Assembly: GCA_051881815.1 (NCBI GenBank)
Contig: JBJEQP010000041.1
Coordinates: 1 to 64,000, forward strand
DNA: 64,000 nt
Reading direction: 5' to 3'
Source: UMGS363 sp051881815
Lineage (GTDB): Bacteria; Bacillota; Clostridia; Oscillospirales; Ruminococcaceae
Below, piece after piece: positions 1-7,697 of the stretch. Under the pieces are notes generated by a model that saw only the letters and a program-made list of their open reading frames with translations, was not told the DNA's origin and did no database searches. A program made the position numbers and the translations under genes. Every line of letters starts with the position of its first letter. Positions within the stretch are counted from its first letter, which is position 1.

Positions 1-50
1 GGTGGTGTGAGAGGACGGCTGCTCAATTAATGGGCAGCCTCCTACTCGAT
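1..50 (+). mobile_element. 3' end of a group II intron (domain VI and 3' splice site)
   Basis: The first 50 bases fold as a group II intron domain VI. GAG (10-12) pairs with CTC (45-47), AGGA pairs with TCCT (40-43), and GGCTGCTC pairs with GGGCAGCC around a short loop. An unpaired A at 44 lies six or seven bases before the likely intron end at CTCGAT (45-50), the place expected for the branch-point adenosine. The leading GGTGGTGTGAGAGG matches what I recall of the segment after domain V in Firmicute introns. The rest of the intron and any maturase gene lie left of the window. The exact splice boundary (50 or 51) is inferred. Confidence 0.7.
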
Positions 51-68
51 TATTAAAAAAGAATTGAT

Positions 69-109
69 AAAAAACGGGCATGATCTCCGATATGAGGTCA
101 TGCCCGTTA
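69..109 (-). terminator. Terminator of the ABC transporter/deaminase operon
   Basis: On the minus strand a stem of AACGGGCATGA and TCATGCCCGTT is followed by a run of T residues, immediately after the deaminase stop codon. It closes the minus-strand operon and also separates it from the group II intron tail. Confidence 0.85.
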
Positions 110-112
110 TGA

Positions 113-1375
113 TTATATTTCAAAATGATCGGAAAGCGTTTCTTCGCAGAATGACGGAAGCTCTTTGCGGAAGAGGATTTTTCCGTTCCTTACCGACATA
201 AGCACCTGCGCACGGTTGCGTAGAGCGTCAAAATCATTTTTTGCGTCTATCACAATAAAGCTTGCAGGATTGTTTTCTTTCAGGAAGTAGCTTTCTCCGA
301 GATGAAGCGTTTTTGCTCCGTTGGAAGTGATAAGATCGAGCGCTCTGTTCATGTACTGCGGAGCCGTGAGATGACAGATATGGAAGCCTGCGTCAAGGAC
401 ATACATAAGATTTCCGTTTCCGAGCGGATACCACGGGTCGCATATCGAATCCTGCGCAAAGCAGACATTTATATCATCGTCAAGCATTTCCTTTACCCTT
501 GTAAGACCTCTTCGCTTCGGATAAACGTCATAGCGTCCCTGCAGGTGGATGTTTTCGGTCGGGCAGGAGATGAAGTTTATCCCCGATCTTTTAAGAAGCT
601 TGAAAAGCTTGAATGCGTAAGCGTTGTTGTACGAACCCATTGCGCAGGTATGACTTGCGGTCGTTTTTTCGCCGATGCCGTTATCCATTGCTTCGTACGC
701 CAGCACCTCGACAAAGCGTGACATATCATCATCGGTTTCGTCACAGTGAACATCCACGAGCTTATTGTATTTTACAGCAAGCTCAACGGCTTTTTTTACC
801 GACCTTGTACCCATTTCGGCGGTGTACTCAAAGTGGGGAATTGCGCCAACGCAGTCCGCACCCATTCTCAACGCCTCTTCGACCAGTTCATCTCCGCCTT
901 TGTAGGAGTACATACCCTCCTGCGGAAATGCAACGATCTGTATATCGGCATAATCCTTTACCTCTTCTCGAAGCTCCAGCATAGCCTTGAGTCCCGTTAG
1001 CTCGGGATCGGTCACATCAATGTGTGTGCGGATATACTGCGTTCCGCCGAGTATCTGTTCAAGAAGTCCTTTCTTGGCACGTTCCTTGATGATCTCGGGA
1101 GTAAGTGTGCTTTTTGAATCCGACCAGCTTGCAATGCCGTCAAAAAGAGTGCCCGTAGAGTTTTCACCGAAGCTTGCAGCCGTGAAAACATAATCAAGGT
1201 GGATATGCGGATCGCAGTACGGTTCGCAGACAAGTCTGCCGTTCAGATCGATTTCGTCTGCTCCCTCGGCATCGGTTTTCCCCGAGTCGGCGATCTTTGA
1301 GATCATCCCGTCCTTTACAAGAATATCCTTTAGCTCCGAACATCCTCTTAAACGGGCGTTTTTATATAATGTCAT
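113..1375 (-). CDS. Cytosine deaminase (CodA) family amidohydrolase, possible creatinine deaminase
   Basis: A 420-residue metal-dependent hydrolase of the CodA family, close in length and sequence to E. coli CodA (427). Visible features are the metal ligands in PHIHLD (His57, His59), His210 and Glu213 in DVHCDE, His242 in ASHTC, Asp309, and Gln152 in FPQEG, the residue that contacts cytosine in CodA. The residue after the metal Asp is Ser310 where E. coli CodA has Asp314, in the substrate pocket, so the substrate may not be cytosine. The start at 1375 follows GGAG with good spacing; a longer frame would overlap the permease. It is last in an ABC-transporter operon opposite a creatininase. Some CodA-family enzymes deaminate creatinine to N-methylhydantoin; that role here is inference. 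Confidence 0.85.
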   Translation of the reverse strand: MTLYKNARLRGCSELKDILVKDGMISKIADSGKTDAEGADEIDLNGRLVCEPYCDPHIHLDYVFTAASFGENSTGTLFDGIASWSDSKSTLTPEIIKERAKKGLLEQILGGTQYIRTHIDVTDPELTGLKAMLELREEVKDYADIQIVAFPQEGMYSYKGGDELVEEALRMGADCVGAIPHFEYTAEMGTRSVKKAVELAVKYNKLVDVHCDETDDDMSRFVEVLAYEAMDNGIGEKTTASHTCAMGSYNNAYAFKLFKLLKRSGINFISCPTENIHLQGRYDVYPKRRGLTRVKEMLDDDINVCFAQDSICDPWYPLGNGNLMYVLDAGFHICHLTAPQYMNRALDLITSNGAKTLHLGESYFLKENNPASFIVIDAKNDFDALRNRAQVLMSVRNGKILFRKELPSFCEETLSDHFEI

Positions 1376-1400
1376 AACGATCACTCCTTCGATCTCACAT

Positions 1401-2159
1401 TTATTTCGATTTTGCTTCAACTATTTCCTTGACGATATACATTCCGAGTGTAAGAATTATCATAAACAGAGCCGCAACAGCGAGCGTGGGGTCGATATTT
1501 GTTCTCATATTTTCCCACATTACCATTGTCAGGGTCTTTGTGTTTGCACCCGATACAAAGGTCGTTACAACAACTTCGTCAAGGCTCGTTACGAATGCGA
1601 AAAGTATCGATGAAACCAGCGAAGAACGAACGGTGGGGAGTGTTACCTTGAAAAATGCGCCCATAGGAGAGGAACCCATGCTCATCGCCGCAAGCTCAAG
1701 GTTTTCATTGACATTTGCAAAGCCCGAAAGCATCGTTACGAACACCATCGGTATGCCGAGCAGAGTGTGGGCAAACACAAGTCCGATAAAGCTGTTTGTA
1801 AGACCTATCGGAGCAAACGTTGTGTAAAGCGCAACACCGACAACGACAACGGGAACGACCATAGGAGCTATCATAATGCTCATGAAAACCGATTTGCCCT
1901 TGAATTCGAGCTTGTTCATCGCAAGCGCAGCCATTGTTCCGAGTGCTGTTGCAAGCACTGCGGAGATAACGGCTATCGCAAGGCTTCTTTCGAGTCCGAC
2001 TATCCATTGCTCGTTGTCAAAGAATTTTTCGAACCATTTCAGCGAGAATTCCTCAACGGGGAATTTGAAATAGTTAAGGCTTGTGAATGCCTGCGGAATA
2101 ATTACAACGGCAGGAAGTATCATTATAAAAATCAGCAGAAAGGTGTAGACATACAGCAT
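1401..2159 (-). CDS. ABC transporter permease, PotC-like
   Basis: A 252-residue inner-membrane permease with about six hydrophobic segments and the cytoplasmic EAA-type loop near residues 155-175 (ELAAMSMGSSPMGAFFKVTLP region) that docks on the ATPase. It belongs to the spermidine/putrescine-type (PotC) permease group, although this group also carries other small cationic compounds. It starts 13 bases after the PotB-like permease and ends 25 bases before the deaminase start, so the two are clearly in one transcript. Its substrate cannot be read from the sequence; the gene context points to a small nitrogen compound, perhaps creatinine or a relative. Confidence 0.9.
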   Translation of the reverse strand: MLYVYTFLLIFIMILPAVVIIPQAFTSLNYFKFPVEEFSLKWFEKFFDNEQWIVGLERSLAIAVISAVLATALGTMAALAMNKLEFKGKSVFMSIMIAPMVVPVVVVGVALYTTFAPIGLTNSFIGLVFAHTLLGIPMVFVTMLSGFANVNENLELAAMSMGSSPMGAFFKVTLPTVRSSLVSSILFAFVTSLDEVVVTTFVSGANTKTLTMVMWENMRTNIDPTLAVAALFMIILTLGMYIVKEIVEAKSK

Positions 2160-2172
2160 AGCTTTTCACCTC

Positions 2173-3072
2173 TTATCTCTTGTTTACGAAAATGTTTCCG
2201 ACGAATTTGAATGCGATACCGATTATAACAAATACAATTACAAGCAGTTCAAACGACATCGCAGCGGCAAGATTTGAATTGAAGTTGTTCATATTCTGCT
2301 CGATAAGGTTCGACATCATCATATTGTCTGGACCGCCGAGCAGAGCGGGAGCAATGTAAAATCCGAGCGCAAGCACGAAAACCATAAGAGAACCCGAGAA
2401 TATTCCCGGCATCGACAGCGGAAGGAAAACATCTATAAATCCTCTTGCAGGATGGGCGCCCATTACAGCCGCAGCCGTGGAAAGATTTGCGTCAATTCCT
2501 TCCATATTTGACTGAAGACTCAAAAACATATATGGAAGAAGGATGTGTGTCATTGAGATACATACAGCGCCCGTTGTGTAGAGGAACTGTATAGGTTCAT
2601 CGGTGATCTTGAAGAACATGAGCAGCTGATTCAGTACGCCGTTGGTCTGAAGCACGATCTGCCATGCAAATATTCTTACGAGCATGCTTATCCAGTAGGG
2701 GATCAGTATGCCGCCCGTGATAAGACGGCGGACGATCGGCTTTTTCGCTCTTACCGAAAGATACGCTGCAGGATATGCAAGAAGCAGACAGAGCAGCGTT
2801 ACCAGAACGCCCATTTTGAGCGTGTTCAGCATTACCTTTATATAAAGAGGTTCGGTCAGTATCTTTTTATAATAATCGAATGTAAATCCGTCCGCACCGA
2901 CAAAGCTTTTCTTTAAAATGCCGACCATTGATATCATAAGAGTGATAACGACAAATGCCAGCGGCAGAAGCATTATTATCCATTTGAGCTGCGTCATCCT
3001 TGCTATTCTGTGGGAAAACGGAACGCCTTTACTGTTTATATCTCCCGAAAAGCTTTTCAATTTTTCGCTCAT
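2173..3072 (-). CDS. ABC transporter permease, PotB-like
   Basis: A 299-residue permease and the partner of the downstream PotC-like protein. A cytoplasmic N-terminal stretch of about 30 residues is followed by about six membrane segments and an EAA-type loop (STAAAVMGAHPARGFIDVFLP region, near residues 195-215). The start at 3072 is preceded by AAAGG at acceptable distance. Binding-protein-dependent importers of this type need two permeases, two ATPase subunits and one binding protein; all four genes are present, in the order ATPase, binding protein, PotB-like, PotC-like. The gene lies downstream of a strong hairpin, which probably lowers its expression relative to the binding protein. Confidence 0.9.
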   Translation of the reverse strand: MSEKLKSFSGDINSKGVPFSHRIARMTQLKWIIMLLPLAFVVITLMISMVGILKKSFVGADGFTFDYYKKILTEPLYIKVMLNTLKMGVLVTLLCLLLAYPAAYLSVRAKKPIVRRLITGGILIPYWISMLVRIFAWQIVLQTNGVLNQLLMFFKITDEPIQFLYTTGAVCISMTHILLPYMFLSLQSNMEGIDANLSTAAAVMGAHPARGFIDVFLPLSMPGIFSGSLMVFVLALGFYIAPALLGGPDNMMMSNLIEQNMNNFNSNLAAAMSFELLVIVFVIIGIAFKFVGNIFVNKR

Positions 3073-3117
3073 TTCGGATCACGGCCTTTCATTTTTTCTT
3101 ATAAATCTTATAAAAGA

Positions 3118-3144
3118 GAGCGCCGACCGCATCGGACGGCGCTC
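3118..3144 (-). terminator. Intra-operon hairpin between binding protein and permease genes
   Basis: A GC-rich stem GAGCGCCG/CGGCGCTC sits in the gap between the binding-protein stop and the permease start. The following bases on the minus strand are TCTTTTATAAG, not a full T run, so it is more likely an mRNA-stabilising or partial-attenuation hairpin than a complete terminator. This position is typical of importers that make more binding protein than permease. Confidence 0.65.
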
Positions 3145-3159
3145 AAAAAGCATATCAGA

Positions 3160-4239
3160 TCATCCTACGAGCCAAGCGTTGAAGCGTTCTTCAACTGCGG
3201 AGAGGTTTTCAGCCCAGTAGGTGTTGTTGAGGTAGATCTCGTTTTCAAGCTGTTCGGGCGACTGTCCGAGAGCGACCTTCATCTCATCGTCCATAAGCGC
3301 AACAGCTTCGGGGTTTGTTGAACCGTAGGGGATAAGCTTGGAGAAGCCGTACTGCTGCGGAGCTTCGCTGATGAACTCAACGAATTTCATTGCGTTTTCC
3401 TTGTTTGGAGCGTTCTTCGGAACTACCCAGCCTGCGGAGATCATGATACCGCCGTTGTAGTGCATATCAACGGGAGAGCCCTCGTCCTTTGCGGTCGCAA
3501 TTCTTCCGCTCCAAGCAAGAGCATAATCAGCTTCGCCCGTGGAGAGCATCTGTGATGGCTCTGCACCCTTTGTCCACCATACGATATTGTCCTTGATCGT
3601 GTCAAGCTTTGCAAATGCACGGTCAAGATCGAGCGGATAAAGCTCGTCCATCGGAACGCCATCTGCAAGCAGAGCAGCTTCAAGAACGGTTACAGGGTAC
3701 TGCCATACGGCTCTCTTTCCGGGGTATTTTTCCGTATCAAAGAAATCTGCCCAGGTCTGCGGAGCGGCATCGGCGCTTGTCTTTTCCGAGTTCCACGAGA
3801 TAACGGAGGTGTAGATCTCGGCGCCCATTACATATTCAAGCTGAACTTCTTCATCAATTTTTGTTGTAACAACGTTGTAGTCGATAGGTTCAAGATAACC
3901 CTGCTCGCCTGCATAAACGCCCCAGTAAGCGTCGCAGTTCATAACGTCCCATTCGGTCGTGTTGTTTTCCACCATTGAGATAAGCTTTGCATAATCGCAG
4001 GGAGTAACGACAGTTACCTTGATGCCCGTCTGCTCTTCAAAAGGCTTTACAGCCGAAGCGATACGAGCGTCTGTGTTTGTGCCGCCCCAGTCAACGAATA
4101 CAAGCTCGCCGCTGCCCGATGAGCTTGATGAGCTTTCGGTGCTTGTTTCCGAGCTGCTGTTTCCGCAGCCTCCGAAAAGTCCCGAAACCATTGTCATTGC
4201 CATAACTGCTGCCATTGCCTTAAAAACTTTCTTTTTCAT
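3160..4239 (-). CDS. Extracellular solute-binding lipoprotein of the ABC importer (PotD-like)
   Basis: A 359-residue lipoprotein. The N-terminus has lysines, a hydrophobic core and the lipobox-like GLFGGC, after which a Ser/Thr/Glu-rich tether leads into a periplasmic-binding-protein type fold beginning near VFVDWGGTN. The PotD-like family (SBP_bac_8 type) is indicated by layout and by neighbouring PotABC-like genes. The start at 4239 was chosen because GAGGAGG lies seven bases upstream and the signal peptide begins there; the longer frame would run into the ATPase gene. It is the substrate-specific subunit, so the ligand it holds would decide the function of the whole locus. The ligand cannot be read from the sequence. 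Confidence 0.9.
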   Translation of the reverse strand: MKKKVFKAMAAVMAMTMVSGLFGGCGNSSSETSTESSSSSSGSGELVFVDWGGTNTDARIASAVKPFEEQTGIKVTVVTPCDYAKLISMVENNTTEWDVMNCDAYWGVYAGEQGYLEPIDYNVVTTKIDEEVQLEYVMGAEIYTSVISWNSEKTSADAAPQTWADFFDTEKYPGKRAVWQYPVTVLEAALLADGVPMDELYPLDLDRAFAKLDTIKDNIVWWTKGAEPSQMLSTGEADYALAWSGRIATAKDEGSPVDMHYNGGIMISAGWVVPKNAPNKENAMKFVEFISEAPQQYGFSKLIPYGSTNPEAVALMDDEMKVALGQSPEQLENEIYLNNTYWAENLSAVEERFNAWLVG

Positions 4240-4258
4240 AATAATTCCTCCTCTTGAG

Positions 4259-5407
4259 TTATTCATTCTCAATGATTGTGAGCATTACGCCCTTTTCTTT
4301 CTCATAAATGGTGGTAACGCAGTCCGCATTGAAGAAAAATTCAAGCTCTTTTTCTCCCGAATACTGTTTGTAAGCCTCGGGTGAGATCTTAACGTTAAGC
4401 TCTTTTCCGTCTGCTGTGCGGATAAGCACCTTGTAATAATCGCCCATGTAAACGCTGTTAAGGATAGAAGCCTTGAAGGAGTTGATGTGTCCCGTCCTGT
4501 TTTTCATAAGGTGGATAAGCTCCGGACGAAGTGCAAGAAGAACATCGTCAATATTGAACTGCCTGCGATCAAGCGGCTCTTCAATGCGTACAGGCTCATC
4601 GCAAAGACCTGTCTGAACAATGCTGACTCTGCTGCCGTTCTCTTTGTATTTCGAGATGACCTTGCCCTTGATAAGGTTTGTGCTGCCGATGAATTCCGCA
4701 ACGAACTGATTCTTTGGTTCCTTGTATATCTCCTCGGGTGAAGAGCACTGCTGGATAACGCCGTGGCTCATAATGCAGATCTTATCCGACATTGTGAGTG
4801 CTTCTTCCTGATCGTGTGTAACGCTGATCGTTGTTATTCCCAGTTCCTTTTGGATTCGCTTTATCTCGAACTGCATCTCGTGGCGCAGGTTCTTGTCGAG
4901 CGCACCGAGCGGTTCGTCAAGCAGGAGCAGCGGTGGATTATATACGATCGCTCTTGCAAGAGCGCATCTTTGCTGCTGACCGCCCGAAAGCTGCTTCGGA
5001 AGCCTTTTTTCCATTCCGTCAAGCTTGATAAGCTTTATAATGGAGTTGACCCTCTCTGCGATCTCATCCTTCGGGAGCTTTCGCAGCTTCAAAGGATATG
5101 CAATATTTTCGGCTACTGTCATGTGAGGGAACAGCGCATAATTCTGGAAAAGCATACCGATGTTTCTTTCGTATGATTTCTTCCCTGCGATGTCCTCACC
5201 GTTGATAAGTATCTGACCTCCGTTCGCAGCTTCAAAGCCTGCGATTATCTTTAATAATGTAGTTTTGCCCGAGCCGCTTGAACCGAGTATCGTAAGAAAT
5301 TCGCCTGCATCCGCTTCAAGTGAGATGCTGTCGAGAGCCTGAAAGCTTCCGTAAAATTTGCTTACGTTGTCGATCTTTATACTCTGACCGATTGCAGACA
5401 TTTTCAT
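4259..5407 (-). CDS. ABC transporter ATP-binding protein, PotA-like
   Basis: A 382-residue ATPase with Walker A GSSGSGKTT, signature LSGGQQQR, Walker B LLLLDEP and the switch His in SVTHDQEE. The part after about residue 240 forms the TOBE-type regulatory domain seen in PotA and related importers. It is the first gene of the operon. The upstream GGGAGAG lies only a few bases from the first ATG (5407) and about seven bases from a second ATG at 5401, so 5401 may be the true start. A strong stem-loop in the leader lies about 17 bases upstream of the first ATG. Confidence 0.9.
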   Translation of the reverse strand: MKMSAIGQSIKIDNVSKFYGSFQALDSISLEADAGEFLTILGSSGSGKTTLLKIIAGFEAANGGQILINGEDIAGKKSYERNIGMLFQNYALFPHMTVAENIAYPLKLRKLPKDEIAERVNSIIKLIKLDGMEKRLPKQLSGGQQQRCALARAIVYNPPLLLLDEPLGALDKNLRHEMQFEIKRIQKELGITTISVTHDQEEALTMSDKICIMSHGVIQQCSSPEEIYKEPKNQFVAEFIGSTNLIKGKVISKYKENGSRVSIVQTGLCDEPVRIEEPLDRRQFNIDDVLLALRPELIHLMKNRTGHINSFKASILNSVYMGDYYKVLIRTADGKELNVKISPEAYKQYSGEKELEFFFNADCVTTIYEKEKGVMLTIIENE

Positions 5408-5423
5408 CTCTCCCTTCCGAATA

Positions 5424-5469
5424 GCAATAAGGCGCCGCCGAGGTTAATGTTCCCCGACAGCGCCATTGC
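5424..5469 (-). promoter_or_regulatory. Structured 5' leader of the ABC transporter operon
   Basis: Between the promoter and the first gene the minus-strand RNA can form a long stem: GCAAT pairs with ATTGC, and after a two-base bulge GGCGCTGTCGGGG pairs with CCTCGGCGGCGCC (13 pairs, three of them G-U) around an eight-base loop. No T run follows, so it is not a simple terminator. A second small hairpin (GATTC/GAATC) precedes it. I do not recognise a known riboswitch consensus. The position just before the ribosome site suggests translational or RNA-stability control. Confidence 0.6.
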
Positions 5470-5507
5470 TGCTTTTGATTCTTTTGAATCTCCCGATTAC
5501 AGTTTAA

Positions 5508-5536
5508 ATTATAACATCACTGTCCCAAAATGTCAT
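5508..5536 (-). promoter_or_regulatory. Promoter of the ABC transporter/deaminase operon
   Basis: On the minus strand ATGACA (5531-5536) and TATAAT (5508-5513) are separated by 17 bases. Transcription would begin near 5501, giving a leader of about 95 bases that holds the hairpin at 5424-5469. Confidence 0.75.
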
Positions 5537-5584
5537 TATATGCAAGATACAAAAATAAATCCTTCTTTTTGTACTCTTAACACA

Positions 5585-5613
5585 TTGAAAAAGCGCCATA
5601 AATAGTATAATAT
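5585..5613 (+). promoter_or_regulatory. Promoter of the creatininase gene
   Basis: TTGAAA at 5585 is followed by TAGTATAATAT at 5603-5613. The -10 hexamer may be TATAAT (15-base spacer) or TAATAT (17-base spacer). It is divergent from the transporter promoter, only about 50 bases away, so a shared regulator could act on both. Confidence 0.6.
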
Positions 5614-5686
5614 GTAGTGTAGAAATGATAAAATATGAATTTCTTAAAATTAATTCTTGCAAAAATTAATAAGGAGCTGAAATTGT

Positions 5687-6436
5687 ATGAACAGCGTGTA
5701 TATGAAAGATATCACCTGGAGAGAATTTGAAGAAAGGAAGAATAAAGCGGTCATCCTTCCCGTGGGTTCAACGGAACAGCACAGCTTTCACCTTCCGTTC
5801 TGCACCGATTCGGCTATCGCAGAAGGAATTTCCGCAATGCTTGCCGAAAAGATCGGCGGAACGGTAATGCCTGCTCTCTGTTACGGCTATAAATCCAAGC
5901 CGATGAGCGGCGGAGGACCTCTTTTCCCGGGAACGATCGACTTGCGTGGAAAAACGCTTATCTCTCTTGCCGAGGATATCCTCGAGGAGCTTTGTCTTGA
6001 CGGTGTAAAGCTTGTTTTCGTCAATAATGCCCACTTTGAAAATGAAGCATTCCTCCTTGAAGCAATAGATATAGTATCAAGAAGACATCCCGAGGTCACT
6101 ATCCTTGAATCAAACTGGTGGGATGTCCTTCCGCAGAGCGTAATAGATAAGGTCTTTGAGGATGTCCCGTTCCCGGGCTGGGCGCTTGAACACGCAGCGG
6201 TTACCGAAACCTCGCTTATGATGTATCTTGCGCCCGAGCTTGTCCGTATGGATATGATACCGACAGAAACAGGCTTTGAAGCCGTGCCGTATCATAAATA
6301 TCCTATTGTTAAAGGAATGGTGCCCGAAAGCGGCGCTCTTGCTTCGGCAAAAGGCTCTTCTGCAGAAAAGGGAAAGCTTATCGCAGATACCGCTGTTGAC
6401 GAGTTTGTGAAGATCATAGAAAAGTATATGAAATAA
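5687..6436 (+). CDS. Creatininase (creatinine amidohydrolase)
   Basis: A 249-residue creatininase-family enzyme, expected to interconvert creatinine and creatine using two metal ions. It keeps the residues that mark true creatininases: Glu30, His32 and Asp41 (TEQHSFHLPFCTD), His116 and Glu118 (NNAHFENEAF), Trp145 (NWWD), Trp165 and His169 (GWALEH). These match the metal ligands and the two active-site tryptophans of the Pseudomonas enzyme, as does the YGYKS...SGGG..FPGT block. This makes it a better match to creatininase than to the MftE or deformylase branches. AAGGAG precedes the start. It is divergent from an importer and a CodA-family deaminase that could act on the same substrate. Confidence 0.88.
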   Translation: MNSVYMKDITWREFEERKNKAVILPVGSTEQHSFHLPFCTDSAIAEGISAMLAEKIGGTVMPALCYGYKSKPMSGGGPLFPGTIDLRGKTLISLAEDILEELCLDGVKLVFVNNAHFENEAFLLEAIDIVSRRHPEVTILESNWWDVLPQSVIDKVFEDVPFPGWALEHAAVTETSLMMYLAPELVRMDMIPTETGFEAVPYHKYPIVKGMVPESGALASAKGSSAEKGKLIADTAVDEFVKIIEKYMK

Positions 6437-6490
6437 CACACACGGTATTTCAACGAGTGAATTATTTCTCACAAAATTATTAACAAACTA

Positions 6491-6519
6491 TTGTAGGGGA
6501 CGGGTTTCCCGTCCCGATG
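6491..6519. repeat. Short palindromic repeat (GACGGGTTTCCCGTC type), copy 1
   Basis: TTGTAGGGGACGGGTTTCCC and following bases form a small palindrome. A near-identical copy (TGTAGGTGACGGGTTTCCCG) occurs at 46621-46647, and a related form with GGGCGGA/TCCGCCC is at 24752-24777. All are intergenic. Confidence 0.6.
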
Positions 6520-6584
6520 TTACCGATACCCAAAGACATGGTGATTATATATAATTATCCATTTTTATTTTTTCGTTAAAATAA

Positions 6585-6742
6585 TACTAATATCAAATCA
6601 ACCTATAGACAAATCCTCGGATATAATAATCCAATTCTGTGTCTGGCTCCCTTGAAAGGCATACAGCCTTACTGCGGTCGCCATCCTTGACTTGGATTAT
6701 TCTATCTGTCGGCTTTGTCTATAGAACGATTTGATATTAGTA
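6585..6742 (+). mobile_element. Palindromic MITE-like element, copy A (158 bp)
   Basis: Begins TACTAATATC and ends GATATTAGTA. It is bordered on both sides by TAA (6582-6584 and 6743-6745) as a direct repeat. The whole element can fold on itself. The interior (TATAATAATCC ... GGATTATTCTAT, and a GC-rich centre) closely matches copy C at 21088-21245 in the other orientation and copy B at 12483-12641. No open frame is present. The 437-base gap around it holds nothing else but the short repeat at 6491 and the next promoter. Confidence 0.85.
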
Positions 6743-6787
6743 TAACACAAGAAAATTGATTCTTCAAGAGAAATTTAGATTTTTTCG

Positions 6788-6816
6788 TTGACTTTTTCGC
6801 AGTTTTGTATTACAAT
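6788..6816 (+). promoter_or_regulatory. Promoter of the lipoprotein gene at 6953
   Basis: TTGACT and TACAAT are separated by 17 bases. The leader of about 130 bases contains an inverted AAAACGTTT ... AAACGTTTT pair enclosing GGGAAA/TTTCCC. Confidence 0.75.
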
Positions 6817-6952
6817 ATAGAGTAAATGCAGAGTATTGCGAACTTTAAAACGTTTTCAGTGATGTCAGGGAAATTTTTCCCTTTTAAACGTTTTATTGTG
6901 CAGTTTGCACTATGGCGATCTCTGTGCTATTATGATATATAAGGGACGGTTA

Positions 6953-7624
6953 ATGATAATGAAAAGGATCCTTGCGGTACTGCTTTCTCTGATGACCTGC
7001 GTTATGCTCCTTGCAGCCTGCGGAAAAGAAGAAGCGATCGATGAAACAGCATATAACGGCATTCTTACGAAAATTAAAATTGGTATGCCTCTTACGAAGA
7101 TAGTTACGATGCAGCCGGACGGTGTGGAGCTTTACTGGGAGGATGACACTACGATCTGGAGCATCAACACCGATACAGACCTTATGGCCGAGGTTTCGGC
7201 GCTCGTTCCTTCCGAGGATATGTATTACTACGCCGATGATTCCATCATTACATATAATTTCCGGACGAAAAAGGGCGATGAAGAGATATATCTCAAGGGA
7301 TTCAGCGAGGAAGTTCATTGCCTTATCGACAGAACGGCTGCGCAGGATTATTTTGACCAAAAAACAGCTGCGCTTATGAAGAAGCACTGCGTTGACGAGG
7401 GCTCGGTCGCAGGCGGAACGCTTGTCGGTACGGAAGATATTGATATGGAGCTTGTTTACAGTCAGAGGATATCCGCAAGCAGCTATGATGTTGTATTCAC
7501 AATGACGCTCACATACGATACTGTCAACGATGTAACAGGCTATTATGCTACCGAGTTCAAGATCGATCTTACCGAAAAGGACGTTAAGGGCGAAGTTGCT
7601 ATCGCAACTCCCGAAACCAAGTGA
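6953..7624 (+). CDS. Lipoprotein of unknown function
   Basis: A 223-residue secreted lipoprotein with a short signal peptide ending in the lipobox LAAC. The mature part has many acidic residues and includes NGILTKIKIGMPLTKI and a region rich in beta-type residues; I do not recognise a family with confidence. AAGGGA six bases upstream supports 6953 as start (ATG), with a second ATG at 6959 also possible. It has its own promoter and is followed at once by a terminator, so it is probably monocistronic. The membrane-anchored location is a firm prediction; the role is not known. Confidence 0.8.
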   Translation: MIMKRILAVLLSLMTCVMLLAACGKEEAIDETAYNGILTKIKIGMPLTKIVTMQPDGVELYWEDDTTIWSINTDTDLMAEVSALVPSEDMYYYADDSIITYNFRTKKGDEEIYLKGFSEEVHCLIDRTAAQDYFDQKTAALMKKHCVDEGSVAGGTLVGTEDIDMELVYSQRISASSYDVVFTMTLTYDTVNDVTGYYATEFKIDLTEKDVKGEVAIATPETK

Positions 7625-7650
7625 TCCTGACGCAAAAACGTAATTACAAG

Positions 7651-7681
7651 GCGGTACAGGCTCTGTACCGCTCTATTTTTT
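7651..7681 (+). terminator. Terminator after the lipoprotein gene
   Basis: GCGGTACAG pairs with CTGTACCGC and is followed by TCTATTTTTT. It ends only a few bases before the ribosome site of the next gene, so expression of that gene must depend on read-through or on a start within the hairpin region. I see no other clear promoter between them. Confidence 0.85.
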
Positions 7682-7697
7682 GAAAGGAAGATATAAT

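Noticed and set aside
6585..6742. Riboswitch or small structured RNA gene
   Set aside because: Multiple copies in both orientations with target duplications point to a mobile palindrome instead.
7692..7697. TATAAT as a -10 box just before the isomerase gene
   Set aside because: It lies directly at the start codon, between ribosome site and ATG, with no -35 box; it is part of the ribosome-site spacing.
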